DNA of 64,000 bases from Ficedula albicollis (GCF_000247815.1 NC_021671.1:22105874-22169873), one strand, 5' to 3'; positions 27,098 through 41,292 are shown, numbered from the stretch's first letter. The notes: generated from the letters alone by a model not told the origin. Numbers and translations: made by a program.

Positions 27098-27204
27098 CAG
27101 GCTGTCACTTCCCTTGCTTGCTGGGGAAAAAAAAAGAAAAAAAAAAAAGCCAGGCTGTCACTTCCCTTGCTTGCTGGGGAAAGACCAGAAAAAAAAAAAA
27201 AAGC
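27098..27204. repeat. Two-copy tandem duplication, 53-bp period, A-rich ends
   Basis: Copy 1 is 27098-27150 and copy 2 is 27151-27204. Each begins CAGGCTGTCACTTCCCTTGC and ends in an A-rich tract followed by GC. The A tracts differ between copies. Confidence 0.85.
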
Positions 27205-27223
27205 AAGTTGCTTTGGGTGAGAA

Positions 27224-27377
27224 GCACTAAGCAAACAAGTTTTGCCATAATTATTTACATTATTGGCACCTACCTAAATCTGGAAAAATCTAATCCTGTG
27301 GCACTAAGCAAACAAGTTTTGCCATAATTATTTTCATTATTGGCACCTACCTAAGTCTGGAAAAATCTAATCCTGTG
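27224..27377. repeat. Two-copy tandem duplication, 77-bp period
   Basis: Copy 1 is 27224-27300 and copy 2 is 27301-27377. Both begin GCACTAAGCAAACAAGTTTT. Two substitutions are visible. It lies only 19 bases from the previous duplication, so two independent duplications sit side by side. Confidence 0.9.
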
Positions 27378-29475
27378 ATGTCATATATGCTACAGTGATA
27401 TGTCTGGAGAAGAAAGAAGGGAACATAAGAAGGGATTTGGGGAAGAGAGCCAGGCTGCTGTTTATAGGAAGGAATAAGGCATTTTGGAAAAGCATGTAAG
27501 GGATTTAAGTTGTGGTAAGGGAGATTCTAATTAGACATTTAGGAAAGCATTCCAGTTGCAGAAATAGAGATGAGCAGTAGAATGGGCTGTCTGAGGACGT
27601 CATTAAAATAGAAATGATCTTACTTTCAAGCAGAAGTCAGAGTTCGCTGTCTCATTAGGTGTGTTTGCAGTACAAGACTTGGGTATGCATCACCAGCAGG
27701 GCCTGAGCCCTGCTGCTGACAAAATGCCATGTAGCTGGGGGCAGGGAAGTGGGGGTCCATCTCTATCCTTGCTTGAGATGGGCACTGTTGCACTCTGACA
27801 TTGAATATAAAATCATGATTCTTCCTTTTCACTATTGTAAACCTTTAGCACTAAAAGACAAAGCCAAAATTAATTTGCAAGGCTTTGAAAATAGAATTGA
27901 GTAGAAGGAAAGCAATAAAAATTTCATTGTTCCAAACAACAAGAGTGCAGGATCATTTCTAATAAACCTAATGAACCTTAGCTAAATATTCATCAAGATA
28001 ATTAGCTTAATTTTAAAGTGAACTGAAACATATCTGAGTCTGGATCTCCAGCTCTGATTTCAGTGTGATACTAAAGTCCTGAGGGGAAGATGAAATACTT
28101 GCACATAAAACTATGTGGACAAGCTTTTCCCCACGTGGATAAAGTTATCAAGACAAAAAAAAGTCCTATTCCACACTGAGAAGAACTTCTAAAAGCTTTT
28201 CATGAGAAAAAAAAAGAAAGAGAACCTGATTCTTATGTAATCTCAGAACCATCAGCTGAGAGCAAAGCTCACCGCAGGCTCTTGCACATCACAGAGAAGT
28301 GCATGGGTGTGAGGGTTTCACTGATTTGGCCTGGCCTTCCCAGACTCTTCTTTATACAGAGCAAAAGTGAGTACAGCCAAGTAACATGGGGAATCCAAGT
28401 ACAAATTTATTTGAACCAGAAGACCAAAGGTTTGAACCCTATTCTACCAAGCCTCAGATGAGTGTTTCTTCCCTTAGGCTCTTGTGGATTCAGGGTTGGC
28501 TTTGATGTCCACCCCTGCACTCACCACTTTTCCTTTCCTCTCATCTTCCCCATGTGTGCCTACCTTTTATCTACCCTGTCCTCCTGGAACTGATGCCTAA
28601 AAGCCGTGTCAGGTTTTATTTATAACAAACGCTCCCTCTTTTACAAAAAAATAATCTTTTTGCAAAATACAAATTACATCCTATCCATGTGATAACTTTA
28701 GCTGCTCAGAAGTATTTAAGAGCTGGGCAGGTAACCCTGGAGTGCCCCAGGCACTCACTCACACTGCATGCCTGCTGCTGTGCCAGCACAGTGACCGCTG
28801 CTAGGTAGATCCAGTGCAAAGTCATCTCATCAATCACCTTAAAAGCCATGAAAACTAATTTCTAAACTAAAGCATTTTCAATTCATCTTTCATGAGTCAT
28901 CAAGATACTTTGAGTTGAAATTTCTTATTATCTGTCTCTTACCTGCCACCCCTGCAATCACAGTACTCATCACTCAGAGACAGAAAGCAGCAGAAGGTTA
29001 CATTTTTATAAGACTATTTTGTTTTCAAGATCACTCTCATTAAGAAGTCAATGGGAGAGACATAGCTGAAACCATGGTAAAACAATTTGAAAATTCAGTC
29101 CTGTGTGTGAATTTAACCATATAAATGAAAAGACTGAGGAAATAAATCTTGGAAAAGCAGTAGGATAGAAAAAAAATATTAAAAAATTATGTATATGTTA
29201 AAAAATTGTGTATATGCTTTAATAACCAGTGCATGTCTTATAATAAGCAGATTTTCTAACTGACCTGTCTTTAGGGACTTCAGACCTATCAGCATCTTCA
29301 CAGTATACTGTAGAAGACATTGTACTTTGTCTTTTGATTAACTATAAAAACCTTCAAAATGTTTGGAAGAGAATGTATTACAAAACAGGGATAATCTTTT
29401 AATGCTGAAAGCACAGTTAGCTAAAACTTTTCAGAGACTAGACCATGCAATCTGTGTATTTTTCTTAGCTAATGA
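27378..29475. other. Unique non-coding sequence
   Basis: No gene is supported. A 19-bp tandem pair lies at 29179-29197 and 29198-29216 (one difference). The stretch ends at the A-rich left edge of the 450-base C run. Confidence 0.6.
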
Positions 29476-29976
<501 letters not shown>

Positions 29977-31955
29977 GTCTGGCTGTTGATAGTCCCAGTC
30001 CACAAAAGTGACACATTCCAGTTTTTAGCCTCTGGAAGGTCAGATCTGTGTCAAAACTTTACAAGATGTTCCTGTTTTTAGAGAGATTACTCATGCTTTC
30101 ACACTATCCCCGAGTTTTGCTTGGCACATAAAGATTGTAAAAGAAGAAATTTTTTTGATTTGTCAACATTATGAAGTATTTTGGGGGAAAGTTTTTCATA
30201 CCAAACCATACCATTCTGTTATCTTCCTGCTTGGACTAAATTTTTGTTTACAGTTCTCTCACACATTAATGCAATTCAACATCTTGACAATTCAGACCAA
30301 ATATTAACTATTTTATATCTAAAGTGAATGGCGTATATTTGATAACATGAGGTTTGATAACCTGCCAGTAAGAAATAAAACCCAAATCTCTGTCATGATA
30401 ATCCTGACTACAGAAAAGTCTAAACCACAGAATTTTGAAGCTCACTTAATTTTGCAGGATGATGTTTTATTAAAAAAGTGTCCGTAGGTAAAATAAATAT
30501 ACTTAAAAACTACAAACAGGAAAAATTACAAAGACATACTGGTTTCTCCTTGCAGTTCATGATTCGCCCTCTTTTAAGCTGAAAGTACCTGTCCCCTGTT
30601 CTAAGGAATTTCCATTTAATTCAGAGATTATCATGCTCTTCATAAATAAATGCAATCCCCTCAAGATGTAATTATTTCAATGAATAGTTCAACTGAGCAG
30701 CCTGTGTTGATTCCCAACATTGACCTGTCCTTTGTCTGGTAGAAAATCTTGCTTCTTCACAAACAGAGCTAAAGCAATTTTTCACTTGGATCAATATTTA
30801 ATTTTTGGTTTAAGGTTAATTTACCTTTTTTTTTTTTTTTTAAATACCCCTCCATAAATTGAATTGAACAGCAGAAGCAAGGAAAACCATGTTCTATAAG
30901 GAAGACATTCTATAAGATTTCAGCTGAACATTGGTACATTAGAGTTAGGCTGTTGGTGGGCTAAAACATTTCCTTTCCTTTTTTTTTTTAGCAAATATTT
31001 ACTTTTGCAGTTGTAAAATATGTAGATGAACATGACTCTAAAGAATTATTGCACAAAATGCATGCGGTATGAGTGTATGCTATTAGTGGCAAGGATGCTG
31101 CTAAAATATAAATTTTGTTAAGTTTGTTAAGTAGTGGTCTGTAAAATATGTTGCATATCAAAAAGAAGCAAGTTTTGAAAATAGCTTTCCTGGATTACTT
31201 TAAATAAGGAAAACCTACTGCTCAACATAACATAGAAAATCCTTTATTTTGAAGTGGAGACCAGGGAGAAATGCAACATAGCATAGCATACATTTGGGAT
31301 GTTCATACTTTAAAGAAAAACATGCCAAAAAGAAAAACCTACAGACAATAGAAACCATAAAATATAACTAAAATACAAAAAATACTAGGAATATCTTTAA
31401 AAAATAGAAGACTTTCTAAAGATATTCCTAGTCTCTTTTTATATTAGCTTAACATTTATCTTCCTCTTTAACTTGACTCTAAAACTATATTCTGTGATTT
31501 AATTTGGTTTAGATTTTTAAGAAGGTCAGATTTTATCTTTTTTTTTTTTGGTGCATTTGCTCTCTTCCACCATGCAGGAAGATTTAAAAGAAATACTAAA
31601 ACATATGCTTTGCTATTTTGGATTTATTAATCAGTACAACTTATAGATTGTACCTGACACTGAAAAAACTCCCTGCAAAATATGTGTTATACCCCAGTGT
31701 GATACAAGCACTTCAGTAAAGCTGAAATTTAGGATGATTACTCATCCATTAATGAGGCTATGTATATTTGATTCTGAGATGAATCAGTACATCTTGCTGC
31801 TTGAGAGATAGCCCAGCTCACAGAGAAAAAAGGCACCTCAGTCTCCCTGCCAGCATCTCCCCTGAGATCTATCATGAATTACTAAGCTCCAGGTGCTCCT
31901 GGCTGCCTTTGAGGAGCTCTTGCAGACTGTGCTTAAATTCACCAACCCCGTGGGA
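29977..31955. other. Unique non-coding sequence
   Basis: No gene is supported. The stretch is AT-rich, with T homopolymers near 30823-30841 and 31540-31550. A strong inverted repeat at 31384-31432 is listed separately. Confidence 0.55.
31384..31432. repeat. Perfect 16-bp inverted repeat (stem-loop)
   Basis: The arm ACTAGGAATATCTTTA (31384-31399) is exactly complementary to 31417-31432, with a 17-base spacer. After one mismatch a further 3 base pairs can form inside, leaving a 9-base loop. It could be a small fold-back element or a structured RNA if transcribed; its role is unknown. Confidence 0.9.
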
Positions 31956-32145
31956 AATCACAGAGTCATTTGGGTTCTAAAGGACCTCTGAGATAACTGA
32001 GTCCAGCCTTTGGCCAATCACCACCTTGTCAACCAGGCATGGCACTAAATGCCACATCCAGTCATTTCTTGAGCCCTCCCCGGGAGGGTGACTCCACCTC
32101 CTCCTTGGGCAGCCCATGCCAGTGTTTAAATGCCCCATGGAGGGT
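31956..32145 (-). mobile_element. CR1 LINE 3' end fragment
   Basis: Read on +, the segment begins with the ATCACAGAGTCAT-type sequence that is the reverse complement of a CR1 3' end. It continues through the conserved CR1 tail (GGACCTCTGAGATAACTGAG, then CACCACCTTGTCAACCAG). The element therefore lies on the minus strand with its 3' end at the left. It is heavily 5'-truncated (about 190 bp) and has no coding capacity. The right boundary is approximate. CR1 is the main avian LINE family, and this subfamily is of the neoavian kind by recognition only. Confidence 0.8.
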
Positions 32146-32510
32146 GACAGCCAAATCTGTGGGACTCAGGACTCTGATGCACCCATGGCTGTGGTGCAAG
32201 GACCGAGTGCTTGCAGCTTGGTGGGGAAGAACAAGGGGAGGGATTCAGAAAACTTTCAGGCAGCATCTCTTTGGACATCTGTTTGTTCTCATTGGTCTGT
32301 GGATCTATGACAAAAGCCAAACTGGACCTGTCTGATCTGAGGAATTTTTGTTGAATTAGATTGCATAGGCAGTGAGTACAGGGATTGACTGACAATGTGA
32401 GCCCAATCTTCGAAACTACAAGAGCTTAATTCACTTTGGCTTGTTTTAGAAAACAGAGTTCGTAGCAGCTTTCAAACCAGCAGGGTGTTCAAAAATATGG
32501 GTTTTTTTTC
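32146..32510. other. Unique non-coding sequence
   Basis: No gene is seen. The start may include diverged CR1 sequence continuing from the preceding fragment. Confidence 0.45.
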
Positions 32511-32602
32511 ATCAGGATACATCCCTTTTCTCCCCAGCAGCACCCGAGGTGTCTTAATCAGGATACATCCCTTTTCTCCCCAGCAGCATCTAAGGTGTCT
32601 TG
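32511..32602. repeat. Two-copy tandem duplication, 46-bp period
   Basis: Copy 1 is 32511-32556 and copy 2 is 32557-32602. Both begin ATCAGGATACATCCCTTTTC. A few differences lie towards the ends (CACCCGAGG/CATCTAAGG). Confidence 0.85.
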
Positions 32603-35600
32603 GCCCTTCAGGAGGCTCAGTCAATGCTTCCCAACCCAAAGGCAGCTCTTCCTTAGGTGGCCACATTAAGCCTATTTCCAAACCCATTTCTTCCAGAGAT
32701 GAGACATGTTTAACACTCCCTAGCGGCACAATTTACCTCAGCACTGCCCCTTTTTACCCCAGTTTATTTTTGTTCAGAGCAGTGTCAATGTGATGGACCA
32801 GCACATTTTTGACAGGGCATGAGGTAGGGTCTCACTACCAAACTCGAGCTATGTTCCTCTTCTTAATGGAGTGCAATCAGTGCCATATGCAGTGTATCAG
32901 GCCTTCTCTATTGGCTACCACCTTTCATCATGAACATTTTAACTTGCTAATTACCCTATCCATATGTTACACATGCTCCTAAGCTTCAATTAGTAGCAGC
33001 ACCGGTTCAGTTACTGCTGCATATTTTTCAATATTGGGTTTGGACATTATTGGTGGGGTAGGGTGGGGATTTATTTCCAAACTAAGAAACATTTGGGATC
33101 TACTTGTGTTCAGGTTGATGCTATATTAAGAAAAGTTCTGGGCAATGAAAATCAGCAGAGAAATTCAATTCACCGTTCATTCATCCAGAAAGAAATTCAG
33201 CCGCTTAAACAAAAGTGTCTAGTTTCATTTGAGCTGACCTCAAATGGAACCACAAGCCCCATGAGCACTCCTACTGAGTTCTGACCATTAATGGATAAAC
33301 CTTCATGTCCTCAGTAGAGCTCAGCAGAGTTGTACCACCTATAAGTGCACTGTTTAAAAACCTGGGTTATCAGAACAACAAATAGCTGTGCTGTGCTGCA
33401 TCACACTGCTTGCCTTGGCTGGAGACAGGGCTGGCAGGCGTGAGAATGGAGCTAAAGGTGCTCCAGACCCTTCTGCTTGGGAGTGAGGACAGGCAGAATT
33501 CCTCAGGGTGCGCATAAGAATGCTCAGCACCTGTGCTGGGAGAGCTGGGTGCTGATGGTGCTGGATATTGTCAGTGGGACTGTTTTCCAGCTCTGTTGCC
33601 TGGCACCTACAGACTGTGCTGTGAACTTAGACACCCACACATAAAACCTTTAAATTCAGTCTCAGTTGTTAACCAAATTCCTCCCCTTCAAGCTTTCATT
33701 TCTGCTTTATGCAACAGTACCTGAGTCTTACACGGAAGTTTGCTAGACCTCTGACAGGTCAAAATGTGGTGCTCATTAGTGTATTTCTATTTTCAGTTAA
33801 AATCTCACTTAGGTGCACCACTCCTGGATTTGAATTATGTGTTTTATTACTCCATAGCAATGCTCCAGACTGTGAGAATAATGCATTTATCATTTTCTTC
33901 ACTTAGTGGAAAATCCTCACCTCTCAGTGTTCTAAACAAGGATGAAAAATCATAAGAAAGCCAAAAAGATTTCTTCTTCTCTGTAGTTATTTTAGTAGAC
34001 TGTGGGTTTTTTGTATTTGGTGTTTATTTGTTTTAATACAGCCCCTGGTAAAATTCTTTATATTTAAATTTAGCTAAACTTTTCATGTTTATCACATTTC
34101 CTTAGAGGTTGATGATAGTTACTGGACCATTAGAGCAGAATGCCAAAGTACCAGTAAACTTCTGTCAAAAATATTCCCAACTCTGTTCCTGACTGAAAAT
34201 CTAAAGGTAGGGGGGAAAAAAAAGTAGTTAATTTGGTTTTCATAGGCAGGTTTTGAACAGTATCTTGCATGTTGGAAAATCATATTCCTGTACAGTTTAA
34301 TTATGTGTTTTCAATTCATTTTCTCTGTATCTCCAAAGGCAAGTGCATTACTTTGTGTCATTACATAATTCACAGCCATGTGGAAAGGCAGCAGACACAC
34401 CATTGGCAAGTGTCTGCATAAGTCTCCAAGGTTTTCACCCATGTTTTCACAGATGTCCTCTTAGAACCCATCTAATCCCCCACATCAAGGTTTTATAGAT
34501 TATTTGCACTCCCTGGGACTGGTGTAATACAGAGCCAAGTATGCAAAGATTGCCAGCTGGCCAGAAATTTTGATAAATGTGAGAACAAAAAAAATCCCAC
34601 TCATAGCAGTGAAGTGATCTATTCCTGGAACACCAGCTGGATTGCTGTAATAAGCTATTAAACCAGTGTAGTAAAATGAAACCCAGATTCACTGTGATGA
34701 TTATAGAGCAGATCTATTTCCTTCTGCAGTGAGGTCTCTTTTTTTTTTAATTTTAGATTTTTGGTCACTTGCAAGGATAACAAAATTATGCTATAGTCTG
34801 ACCTTTTCATTCACAAATGTTGAATTGAAATGATCCAAATTAAAGTTGTACAGGACTATGCTCCAGCACCCTTAAGCATCTGCTTCAGTGTCAAATGCCT
34901 CTGCCAGACTAAGGAACTTTCAAAGAAATTTTGTAAGAAACTGTATCCCAGACCTGGAACAGAGGTAATGATACCATTTGAGGAAAAAATCTGAGAAAAA
35001 TCTCAAATGCATACTACTTTATCATAGTATCTCCTTTGCAGTAAAGAAGAATTTGTAAGTCTAAAAGGACATCAGAATTGATCTCCATGGCCATATTTAA
35101 TAGCATCATCTTGTGATCCCTGCAAAAAAAAAAAAAAAATTAAAACCAAATCTTTTAACTGGAGTTAAAAGAGAGTTGCACTCTCTGATAACTCAGTCTT
35201 TCATTTTGTGATTCTAAGTAGCTTGGACTGATATATGACAATAAACTAAACATCCATGGAGAGCTTAGTAAATGAAGTTAATGAATTTAGTATGAACTGG
35301 CAATGTTGAGATGGCCAACTTTTGTTACTGCTATATTTCTTGATGGAAACAAAAGAAGAAAAGCACCAAAGAGATCCTACCTCTCCTATCATTTGGGAAG
35401 AAGTGGTTTCCTAGTTAAACATGCTATTTCTTCTCATAAAATAATATTGCCAAGGATACTTCAGGAGTCACAACTCAACAGTATCACCACTAGTAAAAGA
35501 ATACTGCATTTATTGCTCTTGCTTGTAGCTTTACACAATGAGGGCTTTGATATTTTGTTCCTCTGGTGACTGAGAGTCTGTAGAAGTGACAAACTGAGCA

Positions 35601-38600
35601 CCCTTGGGTCTGTTGGTTATTGTGACTTCTAAGCTCCAGATGAAATAGGGGGAGAGCAGACATCTGAAGGTAATAACAGAAAAAACTCCAAACCACATTG
35701 GGCTGACAAAGCACTGCATTTTCAAACAAAAAATGAAAAACACAAGGAGGGTCAGCTGCAGATATATCTGTCCAAAGCTGCTCAGGAAAATGTGCTCACG
35801 TATCTTTAGTGACAGCCTATACCAGATTTAAGGTGTGGTTACAGGAAATGAGTGTTGCCAATGGGAAAAGTAAGCAGGATAAAAATGATTTCCCTGCTAC
35901 ACCTGATTGCCTTTCAGAGTATGGTGGGTGGAAACAGGGCAGTGGCCAGGAGAATTTTCCTTTGAGGCTGGATATAGCCAGGGGCTATCCCTCTGGTGCC
36001 TTTGCTTTGTAAAGCAGATTTTAAGGCTGTCACGGGCAGTATTTCATATGTGACCTTTATCCTGGCAATTGAGAGAATTCTGGTTTAGTTCAATGGATTT
36101 AAGAATGCCTAGTGTTTTCCAAGAAACAGCTGGTAAAAGCTAGAACAACTGAAGAGCATCTCTCTAGCTTTCACCTCCCATGTGAGATTTTGGTGAGACT
36201 AATTAGTGACAAGAAAGGCTGAACTTTGAATCAAATTTCTCTGCTTGACATTTCAAACATAACGGATATTTAATATACTAACAGGGATTTATTTATTGTG
36301 TTCTCTGATTCCCTCTGAATGATATGTGACACCTTTACTAACAAATACAGAAACCAGCCATCACTCTGGTGTGGCCAGCCACAGGTCCTCTGTGTCACAG
36401 ATCTGCTGCAGAGCTCACATAAGCCTCACTAAGCCTTCTCAGTTGCAGTGGAAAGGAATTTTTTTTCTGAAATGCTGATTTCTCTGGCTTGGTAAATTAA
36501 AGCCATTAATCTGTTACAGCTGTCTATATCATAAATCAAAAGCACTATTTATATGTATTAACCTGGGGACCTTAACAGCCAGGGGAGAGAGCTTGGTAGA
36601 GATGAGATTTGTGCCTTTAGAAGTCCCTCCTCCCTCCCATTGAAACAGACTATGTTTAGCACGGGTTAACAAGATTTCAGTTTATCCTGATACAAAGAGC
36701 TTTGCTCTCCACTCACTCTAACTCATTATGAATTGCTGAAGAGAGGAAATTACATTTCTTTCTGTTGCAAGACTTAAATTGCTGGGGACTCCTTTTGTTT
36801 CCTTTTTATTGTTGCTGCTGAGGTGTTTGCTGCACCTGCAACCACTGAATATATCTTCCTGCTCTGTCCTTCAAAGCAGACAGCTTCTGTTCTGACAGTG
36901 TTTACAAATGATTGAATGAGTGTTTCCAAATTTTTTTGAAAATGAGGTCTTGTATCAAGCAAATAAAAAGTAGGTTGTTGCATCACCAGCATTAGTGTGT
37001 ATATTAATAAGGTTAGGGGCCAAATATGTAAGAGAAAAGTTGATATCTAGCAATTTCTCTTCTAGCTACCTATCATTCCCACAGATGCTTTACTTTAATT
37101 CCTGAGGTTATGAAATTAGGGTTTAATACACTTACCTGTGTATAAACAGACACCTAAAACATGAGAACAACAAACCAAACCACATCAGAAGGGGGAAGCA
37201 GATTTCTGGTGCCTGGATGAGGCTTAGTTGCCCTGGGAAGGCAACTTGCATGCCCATGGCACTCAACAGGCATTACTGACACAAACAAAGGCAACAAGAA
37301 GGTAAATAATGCTCATGATGAGCATGTTTAGAATTTATTGACAATTCCTGTGGCTCATTGGTGCTTGGTATCCTATTAGTTTTTGATGGCATGGTCTGAT
37401 CTAGCTCAAGTCCCAAGACCTGCTGCCTTGGATGAGTTCTGGGTCTACACTAGCACACTCTGCTTCTTATCTGTGAAGATTCTTGACCAGAGAACAGCAC
37501 CTTGCAGAAATAACAGCTTGGATTAATGCTCATTTGAGGATCTCTGTACTTTTGCCTTATTGTATACTGTGGGTAAGCTTCAAAAATTGTGAAAACTTTG
37601 GGAGCAGTTGAAACATGCATCAATAAAGTCAGTAGCAAACTACAGGGCAGTTGTGCTGACTGAGGCTTGTGACAGCAAAATCCAAAAAGCTCAAATAATA
37701 ATTTCTGGCACATATTTAAGAATGAAAAAAGCAAGCTCTTACAAAAGGCAGAGGCATGTGATACCCCCTAGCAAATTGCAAAAATTCAATTCAGATAATT
37801 GATTTAACCTAAAGGTTACCAACATGCAGATTAAATTCTGATTTTGTCATTTTTCAAGGCTTATGAGTTTAAAAATCAAGTTGGCCAGCATTACTTGGCA
37901 TGTTTAAAATTCCTTGGCTGATTTAAGATCAGCCAGTACTAGCAAATGCTGTTTTCCTTTCTTGATGTGTCCCCTTGAGGGAAAACTCTCCTTTTTCCAT
38001 CTTTTTTTGTTTGTTTGAAACAGAGGTCCACAAGAAGTCTGTCTGAAGTGTTAGTGAACATGTTTAAGTGTACAACAATCTCAAAGTAATCTTATGTACT
38101 CATCAGACTGCCACTGGTGCCTGGCAGTGGCTTTTGGCACATGTAAAAGTTCATTTTACAGCTTCTAAATTCCTACTGTGGGCAAATTGAAGGTGTATTA
38201 ATTTTGTGCCAACATATAAAACCACCACAGTAGTTCACTACTTTGTTCAAATATGCAGAGCAGAAAAATCAGTCACCTTCAAAAAGAATCTTAAATACAG
38301 TAATTTCATATTTTTATAGACAGTCCTAAACTGAAGAAGAGGAAAGCCCTACAAACAGGGAGTTGTCTCTATCAAGAATAAAAGTTAATTGCCCACAGAA
38401 GTTATCATCAACCTGTGTGTGAATTTTAGACAAACATAAAGAAAAGAAAATACAAGTCAACAACAAAATGCCTTCAACCCATGACAGAGAAATTGCTTGA
38501 GAGACATCTGAGAACATACATTCAAGATTGTACTTAATCTGAACTATTTACTGTGTGCTTCTACTTTTATTTTCAGCTGATTACTGCAATTATTCACTGA

Positions 38601-38880
38601 AAAACAGATTCATTAATTATGTTCCATAAATAAAATCATGATAAGCTTATTTTCTAATCACTAATCATTGTTTTTAGAATTGCAGGGTAAAAATGAATGC
38701 ATTAAATACCAGTATGTCACATTTATTAGTCTATACTTATTTAAGCTCAGCATCACATTGTAAGATTAAATCACCCTCTGTCACAAGCGCAGAAAAGAAT
38801 TAAAAATTGGAAATGTGCAAAACAATTCAGCAGGATTGGGACAACTGAATATTTTCTGCCTAGGCCTGAATAGCTGTTAA
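32603..38880. other. Unique non-coding sequence
   Basis: No gene is supported across about 6.3 kb. Open frames are under 100 codons and have no domains. A perfect palindrome-like hairpin at 35151-35172 is listed separately. An A-rich run lies at about 35125-35139. Confidence 0.5.
35151..35172. repeat. Near-perfect palindrome, 10-bp arms, 2-base centre
   Basis: TCTTTTAACT (35151-35160) pairs exactly with 35163-35172 around a GG centre. A second short hairpin (GAGAG/CTCTC arms) follows at once at 35171-35185. Function is unknown. Confidence 0.85.
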
Positions 38881-39338
38881 AATACTTAAGCCACAGGTTT
38901 GCACAAAGAGACTTTAATAGCAGGGTTGGGAAAGAGGGTGAAGGCTGGGGTCATCCTACACAGAACTACCCCCAGCTCAAGGGAGGAAAAAAAAACCAGA
39001 GGATCTGTGTCTGCCCTGACACTGCCACTGGCAGCAGCCCAATTAGAAATGTGTGAGAGATCTTGTTCACTGTCTGCTGATACAAGCACTCATGTGGAGC
39101 ACGATTAACAATACTTAAGCCACAGGTTTGCACAAAGAGACTTTAATAGCAGGGTTGGGAAAGAGGGTGAAGGCTGGGGTCATCCTACACAGAACTACCC
39201 CCAGCTCAAGGGAGGAAAAAAAAACCAGAGGATCTGTGTCTGCCCTGACACTGCCACTAGCAGCAGCCCAATTAGAAATGTGTGAGAGATCTTGTTCACT
39301 GTCTGCTGATACAAGCACTCATGTGGAGCATGATTAAC
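38881..39338. repeat. Two-copy tandem duplication, 229-bp period
   Basis: Copy 1 is 38881-39109 and copy 2 is 39110-39338. I see two substitutions (CTGGCAG/CTAGCAG and GCACGAT/GCATGAT), so divergence is just under 1% and the event is young. It is the largest clean tandem duplication here. The matching pairs of 67-69-codon open frames on both strands are simply the duplicated sequence. Confidence 0.95.
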
Positions 39339-41292
39339 ACACAAGTCTACACTTTCTGACTATGTCATTTTTCCCCTTTGTTGCTAGAAGTCATGGTGAG
39401 CAAAACTAATATCATTCATTAACAAATGGTGTGTATGAATAGTTTCTGTAGGAAGGAATTACCTGTCCTGAGCATGAAAGAATAAAGGGGATGCAGACAC
39501 TCGAGAAGCTCTTGCTCTACTGAGAAATAGTATCCTCCTTATTTTTTGAAATGCTTAAATAAAGTCTTAGCTAATTTATTCAGCATTGTGTAGAGGACAG
39601 CTGAGATTTCTTTATCATGTTATATTCTTAGGACTCATTTAATCAAAATTTGGGATATTACAGGCCACTTCAGAAAAAATTGACATTGGAGCAGCATGTT
39701 CCTGACAATCTTGTGTTTCATTTAGAAGAATATATAAAGTCCTGACAATTCACAGGAAAAAAAAAGAAAATCAAGCTTCTAGCAACAGTTCCAGCTGGAA
39801 ATCTGTGTTGACATAATGAGCTAAAATCTGACTCCCAAGGCTCCTTTCATTATGTACACACCCATGCTGGGTCAAGTTTTCTTTTCAGTCTTGTTTCCTG
39901 TATTTTCAAACAGCCTTTCTCAGATCCCAGCAAAAACCAAACCAGATCAAAACCACACCTCTGCCTGGAGATTATTTAAATTGCTGAGCAATATTACATT
40001 CACATACAGGGAGGTGGGAAGGAAGCAAACAGAAAAGAAGCAGAAATATGTGTTTAGCAGCCTTAGAAAATTTTCCTAAATGACAGACAGCAGTTAAGGT
40101 CCGTCTCAGAGAAGCTCAATACAAGCCAGATAAACTCTCTATTTCCACAGAGCACCAGATGGCTGGAGCTGTTCCACACCATCCGTGGTCCAAGTCTTCT
40201 CTCTCATAGGAGATAAATGAGCTGAGGTGGTACCAATCAAAGCTGCTCCACACAATATCCTCCCCTGCATTATGCTCTTCACCATTTGGTTATTGACTGG
40301 CAATTCTGCCAAAGCAAATGCACATGGCAATAGAGCAGGCATGAACTGTAGTCTGCCTAAAGCCCTTTTGTGCTATTCTCTTTCTTTACAAGGTTTCAAT
40401 CCCAAATTATCCTCGCCTATTTCCCATGCTCAGGGTTAAAATTTAGAAGCAAATGCCAAGTGTTTGTGGAAGTACAGGTGAAAGGGATGTCTGTATTGAT
40501 TGAAAGTCCATCTAAAGAAGCACCATAAACAAAGATGGGCATTTCATCAATTGTTTACATCCAAAGAATTCATTCTGCTTACCAAAGAAAGTGGGAAAAG
40601 CCTCTCACCATAGCTTTTCCTTATTCCAAAATGAAATAACTCCTGTGATTAAGAGAAGTTGCTATTAAATTCTCTGCAGTTGACAGAATAAAAGTGAAAA
40701 CAGGAGTTGGTGGAGAAGGATTAAGTTCAGAGCACATTTTTACAGGTTGATTACATATGACAGACGACTGCCTTAGTGTAATAAGGAGCAGCTTTGTACT
40801 TACTAAGGATTCAAGTGATTCTCACTTTCAACTTGCCATCTGTGTGCATATGCACAGAACTCTAGGCAGGCATTCTAGAGTAGTATAGCTACAAGAAAAG
40901 CATGCAGAAACGCTAAAAATCCAGTCAGGCTCAGTGTTCCTGAAGCATGTGGAAACCTTAAAGCAAATGCTTTCTTCAACCCATCAGCTTTGATATACAA
41001 TTCCAGAGGAATTGGAAAGAGGAACATGATGGCACACTGTGGGAGAGCTTTCTCAGACATTTTAATGATTATGTGCTTATCTCAAAAGACAAGTCTTCAT
41101 TTCATAAGCCAAACAGTACTTACCCTGACCTCCAATGGGCTGTAGTTTAGAGAAATAGCCTCTAGACCAAGATTGTAAATGTTACAGTGGGAATCACTTA
41201 GTATATAACACAGAAGACAAATTGGGAATTAATCATATTTCAAAATTTAAGGAAAATTAAAAAGCCAGTCTAGAGATAAGGGATATTGCTGC
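39339..41292. other. Unique non-coding sequence
   Basis: No gene, RNA or element is recognised. Confidence 0.6.

Noticed and set aside
38886..39337. Two identical pairs of small open frames
   Set aside because: They are duplicates only because the DNA is tandemly duplicated. The translations have no domain and occur on both strands.
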